From contig LUCM01010088.1 in NCBI GenBank assembly GCA_008360955.1, positions 17,684 to 81,683 of the forward strand: a stretch of 64,000 bases of DNA, written 5' to 3'. The notes under the pieces are model-generated. The model did not search any database and had not been told where the DNA came from. It saw only the letters and a program-made list of their open reading frames with translations. Numbering within the stretch: position 1 is the first letter of the stretch; each line of letters opens with the position of its first letter. Origin of the DNA: Fasciolopsis buskii. Taxonomy: Eukaryota > Platyhelminthes > Trematoda > Plagiorchiida > Fasciolidae. This document shows, piece by piece, positions 34,610 through 44,900 of the stretch. A program made the position numbers and the translations under genes.

Positions 34610-36130
34610 GATAGGTTGCCCGGGTAATCGGCAAAAACACAGCCAAGGTTTGTCAAAATACGTGCTAAATATGGGACAGTGGAGTTCCTATAGATATTGA
34701 TTCTAGAGTGTATCGAACGAAAAGTGGATCGTGTGAGAGCGGCACTTTGGAAGGTCATTATACAGAGCATGCGTGGGACCTGAAATAATTTTGTATGCGA
34801 ATTTCTCACAAGCTGATATCTGTTGATTACATAGATTTAGGAACAATTCATTTAGTGGTATGAAAGACACGGCTAATAATTGATAGCCCCCGGCGAATAA
34901 TTTTGAAGTCTTTTTAAAATAAACCTGCACAAATAGCAGAGCAATAAAGAAGGATTGAAAAAAGACATTTATATACAAATCGGGATACGGTGCTTTATTT
35001 CACCTTGTAGTTTCGAAGCTATCTAATTTGAAATAACAACCGTCAGGGAGTTTTTACACAGGTAGATATGTGAGTGGTCTACTTCAGATTTTTATCAATA
35101 ATATTTCCTAGATATTTCACAGAATCAACCCTGGTAAGAGGTTTTGAGTTGATGGAAGACGTTTCGGATGGGTAGGCTGGCCGAGAGAGAGAGAAAAAAA
35201 GACATTCGTAACATTTAGATGTGTTGAGATGTAAACCAGCTCGTGCAGAGAAATCGTAAACAGAAGATATTTTACTGGAAAAACTTTGAAAGTCATCGTT
35301 GTTCGAAGCGGCTTGAGAGAGGGCTACATCATCAGCATACTTAAACAGATGACAGGGTAAGCTAGTTGATCAGTCGCTGATGTAAGTAGAGAAGAGGAAC
35401 GGTGAAAGAACAGCACTCTGAAGCAGGCCTGAGTTGTTAATCAACAGTTTTGAAGTTTTTCCGTCCATTCGTGTGCAGTGGGTTCGGTTAGTAAATTAAT
35501 CAGACAGACATGCTAATAAAGGCATGTGACAACCAGATGTTTCCAGTTTGTGAATTAGAAGAGACCCTGGGATGAAATCAAATGCCGTTATGGTGGTGCT
35601 TGTATGGTGAGAATACCTAGGATGACACTGTGTTACGAGTACGTATAAACAACTTCGGACTTGCCAGACCAGAAGAAGTTTATGTATGTTGCAACACCGC
35701 CTCCAGTCTTCTTGTTCGAAACTCTGTCCCGCCGATGGAGTGTGAAGCCGTCTGTCGACAAGAGTGCATCAGCGATATCCGGGTTCAGCCACGATTCTTG
35801 TATGCAGATGACACACGTGTGAACATGGGTCGGTGACTGAAGTGTGAGGGACAGATCCGACGTCTTCGTAAACAGAAAGCGGATGTTGGTTTTCAACAAC
35901 GCTGGAATGGACATATTGGCTGGAATAGTGCATATGGTAGCTGCCTGCTAGCCAGCACGAGTACCTCTTTTGGATCGATGAGTTGCAGCAATGCGTGATC
36001 CCAGTCCATGGTTTTTGAACAAAGGTAATTCTGAGCGATTGTAGCGGCCAACGGTGGACATATTCGAACCAAATATCCGACAACAAAATAACGAAATAGG
36101 ATGACACAGAATTGTAGCGCAGCCAGTCAA
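34610..36130 (-). mobile_element. CR1/jockey-like LINE with internal deletion
   Basis: Minus strand, 5' to 3'. HRSKRGTRAG at about 36,000-35,950 matches the basic start of CR1-type ORF2. CIQESWLN and RRDRVSNKKTGGGVATYI (about 35,800-35,660) are the endonuclease ETWL and RDR..GGGV blocks. AFDFIPGSLLIHKLE, SGLLQSAVLSPFLFSTYISD and FKYADDVALSQ (YADD at 35340-35325) are the RT palm. SVKYLG and a decayed C-terminus follow to about 34,610. Endonuclease and RT palm are only a few hundred bases apart, whereas full elements have about 1 kb between them, so the RT finger region is deleted. Stops and frameshifts are present. Confidence 0.85.
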
Positions 36131-36139
36131 AGGGCGCGC

Positions 36140-37310
36140 CCAGGTTATTGCAGTCTACCCGTGTGACCCAGACAGCTGACCTTTACTAATTACACTGCTT
36201 CCATGTCATTGTTCTTCTAGTGACCTTGGTCTATGCATGCAGGTCCACCCTGCTTTGCGTGCTGGCCTAAGTGTCGTTATATCCGGGCTAACCTTGAAAT
36301 CTTGGGTTTCTCATGTTGCTCTGTGATATTCCACTTCGTTTGGACTGCTCTGCTCGTTTCTACCAATCCCTGTTCGTTCCCTCGGACCTTATTATCCTGA
36401 TTTGCTGTGGTCCATGTAACGACTCGTCAACTATAACTGGCTTCCTTGATCTGGTGCATTTGCTTGTTCAATAGATACGTTTGTCGGACATGCTCTGCTG
36501 TCATCTTTTGCCTGACTTATGGATGTCGAATCTTGAGCCCGGATTGCCCACAATGAGGCCTGTGAACTTGTTGTCATTGAGTAACTTGTTTATTAGTGCA
36601 CGTATGCTTTGGATATCTAGCCTTTTGGAGTGAACACGGTATTGCTTCCCTAGGAATCACTATTCTGGACAACAGTACGCATTAATGAGCCTGTGCGGTC
36701 GGAGCGGCGATAAGTGATACGCATTGGTGGCGGAAAGAAGGGAACCAAATATTCAAGCCAAAAAGCGGGGAGTCCTAGGCTCATCTGGTCAGAAAGTGGA
36801 AACGAGGGTGGTAACGGACTGATGGATATGAGCATGCAAACTTTCGTTAAAAAATTATGCATGGAACTAGTATTTTTAAAATAATTGGAGAATGCTGCTC
36901 GTAAAAGAGAATAAAAGATATGAGTACCGGGATGCAGAGACGGCTTTTTGGTGCAAATCAGTGGTATCAAGTAAGACATCCCGAGTTTGATGAGAGTTCT
37001 GCGAATGCCAGTGAGTGATCGGACGGATTATTAATAAGATTCTCGAATTTCATGTATGATAGAAGTGAAAATCGGCATGATAGCTCCGAGATCAGTATCA
37101 AACAACTGAACGAAAATTCAGGGGATTGAATGTGGTAGTTATCCAGATCAACCTTTTCATACCTGTGTAGGTCTACTCCCTATTTCCCTTGGACATTTAC
37201 TCCCCTTATAGGTGAATGTATCCCTGGGGAAAAAGCAACGGTCCATGGGGTTTGCCTTGCTGTTTAACGCAATTCTGAACTGATTAATGAAGCATTAATA
37301 TTGCTCAGTT
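36140..37310. other. No assignable gene
   Basis: The minus frame 36650-36979 is open for 109 codons but has no recognisable motif. The stretch lies between the LINE and the exon at 37.3 kb and may contain an upstream exon of that gene. I could not identify one. Confidence 0.3.
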
Positions 37311-37318
37311 CTTTACAG

Positions 37319-37695
37319 AATTGCCTGGTGTTTCTATATCTGTCTCAATTTGCGGAGTAATTGGAACAACCTTTCCCAATGTTCCAGGGGCTAAGATGTC
37401 CGATTTACTCGTCCTCTTTGGACTCAGTTCAACTTACACAACAATGAACATCATTGCGGATTTTTCCCAAATATGCGGACAATTTTTTCATATCAGTGGT
37501 ACTGTAAGTATAAAAGCTGCTTACTAAATGCCTATAATTTCTGACTTGTGCATCCCCGGGTACACGTTGAGTAATGGAACACTTACAATCGGATGCCAGA
37601 GTGGATGTAGACATGCATCCCTAAAGGGGATATCTGTTTTTTTTTGTTTTTAGGCATGCTTTCGGTTACTTGTTGACATGAATAAGAGGAAGTGA
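37319..37695 (+). CDS. Two 3' exons of a candidate cysteine-containing protein
   Basis: Exon 37319-37503 follows a good acceptor (TCAGTTCTTTACAG) and ends at GTAAGT. Only one frame is open through it (61 codons, starting after a split codon), and it contains SICGVIGTT and FSQICGQFFHISGT. After a 150-bp intron with a T-rich acceptor (TTTTTTGTTTTTAG), a short exon (37654-37695) encodes ACFRLLVDMNKRK and TGA in phase. The last exon resembles the second exon of the gene at 38.4 kb (C...KKRK after a phase-0 intron). That suggests a tandem relative, but the similarity is weak. The 5' exon with a start codon was not found, so the gene is partial or a pseudogene. Confidence 0.35.
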
Positions 37696-38396
37696 AACTG
37701 CATTTGTTCTCCACCATCTCATCACATACTGTTCGGAGTTATCTTCCAGCAAGCCTAAACTATAACTCACTATCACTCGTTTTTGTGGTTTTTGGTCAAT
37801 TTCTCCCGAAATCCAAGAAAACAGTTGAAAAGTCGGTAACGGGTGTGTGAAACATGGATTAGTATCTTCGGTAATTTATCCGGAGCCATGTACACAGGTA
37901 CACAAATGTACAGGCAAAACAATACGTGTAAAAAGCGAATCGGTTTTCCAAACAAGTATTATATATTAGTGTAGTTCTATTATAAAAGTGACCACCTAAT
38001 CACGGTACCTCAAGCAAATTGGGCTGGAAAGTGTTAGTCGCCGAATTTTCTCTAAATAACATGTTCAGTTCGCTAAAAAGCAACCAGACACATGATTAGG
38101 GTCTGCCCAGCCAGTTTAATGTGTCAATCTTCCACTGGTTTAGCAACAGTAGAGACAAAGGTATTTCTAATGACTCTTCTGCTAAAATGACTGCTGCATT
38201 GTGCGATATTTCATTCCTTGTTGTGATGACCGAAAATTAGAATCATGTTATCCTTGATGAGTGTCAACCAATCCCACTTCTCTATCCAACGAGAACCAAT
38301 CAAGCGTGACCTCAACATATATCAAGAGACCAAATCGCTACTTAACCGAGCTGGAGCGCATGTATTTCTCAAGTTCCTAATAGCCAATCTCACTAA

Positions 38397-39143
38397 ATGT
38401 CACTACGTCTATCCCTCGCTGTACTGTTCATATTCCAGCTTCATATGGAAAAGGCGGCATACGGAACGTGTACTGCATTATATGGTGAAAATATTATCCC
38501 ATCAGTCCGATGTTCGGAGAGTGACATTCCGGTGGACACGATCAAGAGCTGTGAGAAGACGCCCGCAAACTTTCCATTTATTCTGGACATTTTGAGAGAG
38601 CTTACACACAAGTGCCAAGAATTTTGTGGAAAGCAGCTCGAATATCTTATTTTCGTCACCGAGGTTAGTTTTGGTAAATCATTCCTTGAGATCATTTGCT
38701 GAATTCCATTCTGTGAATCAGAAAGCCTATTGCAGGTATCAGCATATTTCCAACCGATGTTAATTGGCTAAGAGAAATTGGATTCAATTCATTCAGAGAG
38801 CTTTTAGGATCAGTAGTGAATGGCATTGTTAAGAGGGTTCTGAACTACAGTCGAATTGCACTGAGCCCTTTTATTTGCTTTGCGAAATAAAATATTTCGA
38901 ACTGCGCCACACAACGTCCAACATTTTGAACTGACATCTATCTGACTGATTTCCCTCTCCTCTTCATCTCATTCAATGTCAGCCAATAGATGTACTATGC
39001 CTGGTTTCTCAAGTGTTCAAGAAAAGAAAAGTTGTCAACAGGAAGCTTGTATGCTGTGGTAAGTTTCGCCGAACAAATGGATTTAGTTCACATAGTCCAC
39101 AGACAATTCAGGCAAGACCCGAATTCAATGTAAAGACTATTAG
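38397..39143 (+). CDS. Cysteine-rich secreted protein, three exons
   Basis: The model is exon 1 38397-38663, exon 2 38983-39058 and exon 3 39112-39143, giving 124 residues. The ATG directly follows an in-frame TAA. Residues 1-23 form a signal peptide (MSLRLSLAVLFIFQLH core, cleavage near AAYG). Intron 1 (319 bp) is GTTAGT to a strong pyrimidine-rich acceptor; intron 2 (53 bp) is GTAAGT...TTCAG. Phases are consistent and the frame ends in TAG soon after exon 3 begins. The mature part has nine cysteines (residues 25, 39, 52, 73, 77, 95, 113, 114, 121), ending CCGKTRIQC. The late CC pair recalls three-finger (Ly6) proteins but the spacing does not fit well. I do not recognise the family. The odd cysteine number may mean an exon border is off or that it dimerises. 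Confidence 0.5.
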
Positions 39144-39144
39144 A

Positions 39145-41660
39145 CTGACCCGAAAGTTAGGTTTGAAGTCTTCGGTTTTGAACATTACTACTGATCCAAC
39201 AGCTTTGTCCTGCAGAAAAATATACAAGATGACCTGAAATTCGGTGCACTGTGCGGTCCATTATTCATTGCAAATAACATTCTGGTGCAATTAACTGGTG
39301 CAATCAAGTGTTCCTGGGCTATTATGCTCATAAGAGCAGGCAAATCCAAACGAATGCATTGAATGTTTTACGTAATGATTGGGTTCATTAGTGATCTCAG
39401 CTAGGGGCACCGTGACCGTTGCTAAATGATTCAGAATGGTTCATCCAAAGAACGTAACTGAGATAGAATTCCTGTTCGTTCTTGTGCTTCTCAGTTTGGT
39501 TAGACTCATTGCTTTGTCTCTTTAGTTATTTAATTTGCCGTCAATTTATTACACTCTTTTAGATATGTAGTTGTACGAGAGAAAATACCCCACAATTGCT
39601 GTCCGTTTTAAATTTTCTTCTTCCGGTTTGTACTAAATGCATCTACTTGTCAGCCACGACCATTTGATCATGGATATTTGACAACTAAAACGATCTCTAC
39701 TTCCTTCATGAACATAAAACCCCATACTTATGATTATATATGTCCATCCTCGTAAACTTTCACTTTACAAGAGACTTTCACCTTATTTCTTCAGCTTTCT
39801 GACTCCGAGAATTTTTGATGTACCAAAAATATGCTGTACTTCCATGGTGTACTTTTGTGTTTTAAAAAGCCCAAGCCCCATTTGGACAACCTTTTTGATC
39901 TGCTAATTACCAGACATAAGAAACTGCTGGGTGTGTCAATGGGTCGAGGATTTGCTGACGTTATTTCGGAAAAAGGTTAAATCTTTCCCGTATGCAGTTG
40001 TTTTACAAGATGATGAATTGAAACTCACAGGACTAGCAATCAACGGCTTTGTCATACACGTTATTATGAAGTGGGCCAGTTTACTTCCTCAAAACTCTCG
40101 GTCGATAGCTTAGACCGGAATTGCAAATGTCGGTTGTTGAAAAACATTCAATTTTTCCGATAAAACGGCCTTCGACAATCATCGAGTAACGCACAGTTTG
40201 CTATCTGAAATTCTTGAGACACTTATTTTGAGCACTACTAAGGCACTACTTTTGTTGGAGATTTCTGGATGAGAGCGTAATCAACTGTTGCAGTATAATC
40301 AGCATAATTTAGGTGTAGAAGTTCAAAAAGCGACCCCAAACTCGTCCTTAGTTTGGGTAGGATACAGCAATTAACTAAGCACCTCAATTTACAGAATATA
40401 GAAGACCTGAACCAACAATCCGATGCGAGAATTGTATGGGTGCGACAATGGAGCAAAATGAGCTCGCAGCTGAGATCTAAACGGCAATTTTGATTACTTT
40501 ATGAGCAAGAATCTTCAGACTCACAATACCAAACTCCAAGTATTTTCCTATCAGAGACAATAGAAATATTTAAATAGATTTACACTATCACACATTTTTC
40601 AATGTCATTGTCTGATCACATAAATTTCACCGTGATTGTATTGATGGATTCGTTTCAACCGCGTGTTGACGAAAAATTTACAGACGGATATTGGAGAATA
40701 CATAAGCAAGGCGAAAGAATACACGGCAGCTTTAAATTCAACAATAGGACGGAATGCGAAGCGTGACAGTGTTCCAGGTGATCTTTTGTTGTCGTCAGAC
40801 GATCACGGCGATTGTCTTAACATCGTCTTGGTTCTGGTCATTTGGAAGATAGACAGGCCAACCATTTCGGTCGCTGTGAGCACAACAATCTGCGGATTTA
40901 TCTAACGCGCTCTGAGGTAAACTAATATTGATAAACACTGTGATCTAGATAATTTTGTACGATTCTTCAATTACTAAGAGCAGGGCATGTCGCGAAAACT
41001 AACTCCAAACGAAGTTACAGGATGTGACCTCAATTGCACAAAGAGTGTAAAAATTTTTCTTGTGTTATGTTACGTGTACGGAGGCGTTGTAAATCCGGTG
41101 TTTTGCTAACCTGCGCAACTGAGGACTGAATAGACAAAATTGGACGCTCTAAAATGGTTTTCAGATTTCGATTCTAAAATATAATCAGTGTATATGAGGC
41201 TAACATATAAGTAAAATGTGGATGGGAACTACCATTATTCAACACAAATATGGGTGTAATCACTTCGAGAAATCGACTGTCTTGCTTGCAAAGAAACCGA
41301 AGTTGAGTTTTCAGTAAAACAAGGCAAAATCGATGCGACTGTTACTCACAAATTCATCGATAACTGTGACCAGAGGGTAAATTTCGCATGGAAGTAAATG
41401 CGCAAACAGATGTACTACTGTATATAAGCACGTTGAACATCGCTCTGCTGATGTGAACCGGAATCTCTAGTTTTTAATCAATAATGATTAATTCGTGCTT
41501 TGCTGGCGCACAGTAAGAGACATTCATTAGTAGACGAATCCTCTGGAGGTGACCCAAGTAAATAGATGGTTTTGAATTGGACTGCATGATGTTATTTAAT
41601 CGGTGTTAGTAGTAGAAGATTAACAGTTGTCGGAACTTATTCACGATATGGTTTCAAAGC
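39145..41660. other. Scattered exon-like frames, nothing firm
   Basis: 39914-40113 (+) follows an acceptor-like TTTTTGATCTGCTAATTACCAG. It is open to a TAG, encoding NCWVCQWVEDLLTLFRKK and further residues, and could be a terminal exon. 40680-40778 (+) is open between TTTACAG and GTGATC (EYISKAKEYTAALNS). Neither can be linked to a start or to a family. The rest holds nothing I can support. Confidence 0.25.
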
Positions 41661-41664
41661 TCAG

Positions 41665-41815
41665 ACTGCGATTAGAAAGTCAATGGAAAAAATGTGGACC
41701 TTTTCCATCCTTGTCAGAATTCCTTAAATTGGACATCTACCACACTTGCTCCCGGATGTGAACCGGGAACCGGTGATTATTGGTCATAGTTCTCAGCTAT
41801 TGCGCCAGTCCGGGA
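41665..41815 (-). mobile_element. Hammerhead SINE with well-kept tRNA-like head
   Basis: On the minus strand there is an A-box TGGCGCAATAG (41807-41797) matching TRGYNNANNNG. A B-box GGTTCACATCC (41764-41754) lies inside a perfect 5-bp T-arm, CCCGG/CCGGG (41767-41751). The acceptor ends do not pair, so this is a tRNA-derived head rather than a tRNA gene. Downstream, AATTCTGACAAGGATGGAAAA aligns with the ribozyme segment but the CTGATGA core is lost. Confidence 0.65.
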
Positions 41816-41950
41816 GGCTCTAATTGGTTGACTAGAACTTCAGTGTACATAGTCGTTCGTCCCGGGTTTACATTAAACCTTCTAAGGAGTGGAGACTCAC
41901 TGTTAATGATTCCTAGCAAGAGTGGACCAGTCACAAAGCACTGCCATTGA
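41816..41950 (+). mobile_element. Hammerhead SINE, degenerate, divergent to the previous copy
   Basis: It starts head-to-head with the minus copy. GGCTCTAATTGGTTGACTAG resembles an A-box region, and TCGTTCGTCCCGGGTTTAC covers the B-box position. CTGTTAATGATTCCTAGCAAG aligns with CTGATGATTCCTAACAAGG, with an insertion in the core. The GAAA block is lost (GACC). It is an inactive copy. Confidence 0.55.
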
Positions 41951-44900
41951 TTTAGGAATGAACGAAGCATTAATGTCGCTAGGTGAGCAGTTTCATGTCA
42001 TCCACTTTGGTAAGTTTATTCTCCGTTTGATCTCGCAGTAAAAACATGAGTCATATTTCCAAACTTACGACGCTACAGTACACATGTTTATTCGTGTATT
42101 GTGGAAGCCACTAACACTATGTATACATTGAGCCCGAAACAAGACTAAAGAATTAGTTAGTGTGAGACGTACAACGCAGTCAAGGCTGCTGACTATTCTG
42201 AGCTTCTGCGCTGTTTTGTCTTTACTCGTTCGGTATCCCTAACTCGATGTTCGATAAGCCCGGTAATACAGTTGTTCGCTCATTTCGCGAGTTCCTGCGG
42301 AGGTTCGATTGACAGTATCCCCGGATGAGTCTCATACATATAAATTCCGCAAATACTAATGTTTTGTCCCCATCCTGAACCTGGTGATGCATCCTAGTCT
42401 TACAAAGTAACACACCAATTCGTTTTGTAAGTGATTGTTAATCTATACGTAAGAGTAATGAGTTTGACCATGTTGATTATTTGCAATGAATGTCAAATAT
42501 GCCAACTGCCAGATCCACTAGAATCATTCGGATCGTGACAGATGACTTCATTGCTCCTACTTGTTAAGCCAAGGTGTTTGTATGCCTGACAATCAGGCTT
42601 TAGTCATTTTTATCAAGAGCTGAATAAGAAATGAAGAGTTAATAACTCGCAGAATGAGGCTAGCTCGAGCTTGAAATTAGACTATCAGATGGACCTAAAA
42701 TTCGGCATTTACTGAACAAGATGGCAATCCAGGAATTTAGTCTGGGTTTAAGAAGTGCTAATTATTATTCCAGCACTCGGAGTTCCACAACTTAATCGAA
42801 TAGCCGCATCGACCAATCGAAACCAAGGCCTTCAGAGACATTGTTTTCCGTGTCCAAGGCGATATAAACTCCCAACCAAATCAGCCAAATGCGCTGTTAG
42901 ATGAATCCGATTCTGTTCATGCAAGATTTGTCGAACACAACTCATGGAAAAAAGTTACCTGTTTAAATCACCCAATAGCAATTGATTTATTGTCGTTTCT
43001 AGAACAAACTGAGCGGAAGGTGCACAAAATATAGTTCCAACAGTTGCACCGACTTAAACCAAAGGGTTAATAGTACAGTTTAAATTAGTGTATTCCACAA
43101 AACGCTGCAATCGCATTGACTTTTGGGTCAGTTTCAAAATATTTTAGAACGTCCGTGAGATTTTCAACCAAAAATGACCCAACATTCCCAAGCCCTGGTT
43201 GATATATGTATGATATGAACATAGAAAAACGGGAGAAAGACTGCAAAAAGAATTCGAAGTTTATTTCTCTGTGATCAACTAAAGGTCCTGGAGGTATTGG
43301 TGACAGATAGTTCACAACACAAAGGGAGAATTCTGAGCAGTCAGACTCAATTCACAAAATCAAAAAAGGGAGGATAGTAGCAAAACTAGAAGGTCAAATC
43401 CAAGCAAATCTCATAGGGAAAATTCCACTCAGATTATCCGTCCAGGATGATTATAGACACAGGAGATATATGGACCGCCGAAGTTACACGACATCCGTGC
43501 TTCGTGACAAATTAACCTTTACATGGCAGTTATTCCGGCACGGGATTACCAGATGACTGGAAGAATTCGCAACCGGCTGGAAGTGGGATTAGCTCACTTT
43601 CAAATACTTAAGGTTCTAAAGTAGGATGATTCAAAGTTTCCTAGAGAGCCATCCGTGATGCAGATTCCTTTGTTTGCGAATTTATCGCTGAATGATATCA
43701 AACTGATACCGTATTCCGGACAACAGAACAGTACAAACTGAGAATTTGTTTACCCTGTAGTGAATTACAAATCCGGCAACAGCTTTGTGCATTAATGAGA
43801 TTTAGACATTTCAGCCAAACTGATGTAGAAATCGATGGCATTGCCTGGATGAATCTTCATGAAATCATTACTGCGCACTTATTTTCTCCCGACATGCAAA
43901 AGCGACCGGCGACGGTCAAGCGGATAGACTTGTGGCGTTTGGACGTGAACGTTTCGGATTCTAATCCTCGCGTCGCCGATCAACTTCCCCACTTGGTTGC
44001 TGTCTGATGGAGGCAGCCCTTTCCTTGAAAAAAGATGTACATTGCCATTTCATTGATAAAAGAAAGTAAAAAGATGAAGGAAAGAATAAGAGAAGAACAG
44101 TGGCTGGAACTTCATCTATCCCGATATCCTATCGAGGATATATTTATGCTCAGTAACCCCGGTGATTGTGGGCAACGATTGCTTATCAAAATGGATAAAA
44201 TTCATATGATATGCTATTTCCTCCAGTGCATCAAGAAATTTCTATCTGACATCATATCTCGGGCATTTACATATGTAGGTTATTAGATGTACAGTCACTC
44301 ATAGAGCATAGTTATGCCTGAAGCACAACGTAAACTTCTAATATGTGTTGGCGTGGCAACAAAGGAATCAAATGGATAATATAACTCAGTAGGATGTTTT
44401 AATGAGACTGTGTAAATAAGAGAGCTGCACAGTGGAGCAAGTAGAAAAGTTGTCTGATAACAAGCTGGAATTAGGTAAAACGATCGAATACGTCCTACGA
44501 TCCAGGTAATTTCAACTACTTTTAATCGGACTTTGCTGCTAACATAATCCAGATATCAGAAATTTCCTCCCAATGACTTCCTGTGTGATCACCAATTTTT
44601 TATCTTATTCAGCGAACGAGAAATAACGGTGTTTTTAGAGACAATAAAAGCGGGTATCGCGTGACCCTTGTGTGGTCTAACGACCAAGGGATGTGGTACA
44701 GCATTAAACATGTTTCTACTTGCGGCTTTTTCAAAAGCTGCTGGATAATAATCTGTAATAAGCTTACCTGATATGATTTGCTAGAAAATAATTGTCGGCT
44801 GCTGTTGTCAGTTGTCGTTCCAGAATTCCCAACACTTCATCACAGTTGCCTGGAGCTGTGATGAATGCATTAGTCTTTCTGAAAATTTGTCATTCCCTTT

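Noticed and set aside
38397..39143. Insulin-like or Ly6 peptide identity for the cysteine-rich gene
   Set aside because: The CC and CG motifs are suggestive, but the spacing between cysteines fits neither the insulin A/B chain pattern nor the three-finger pattern. It is left unnamed.
41751..41815. A tRNA gene on the minus strand
   Set aside because: The T-arm and both promoter boxes are good, but the acceptor ends do not pair, no proper anticodon arm forms, and the sequence continues into the SINE body.
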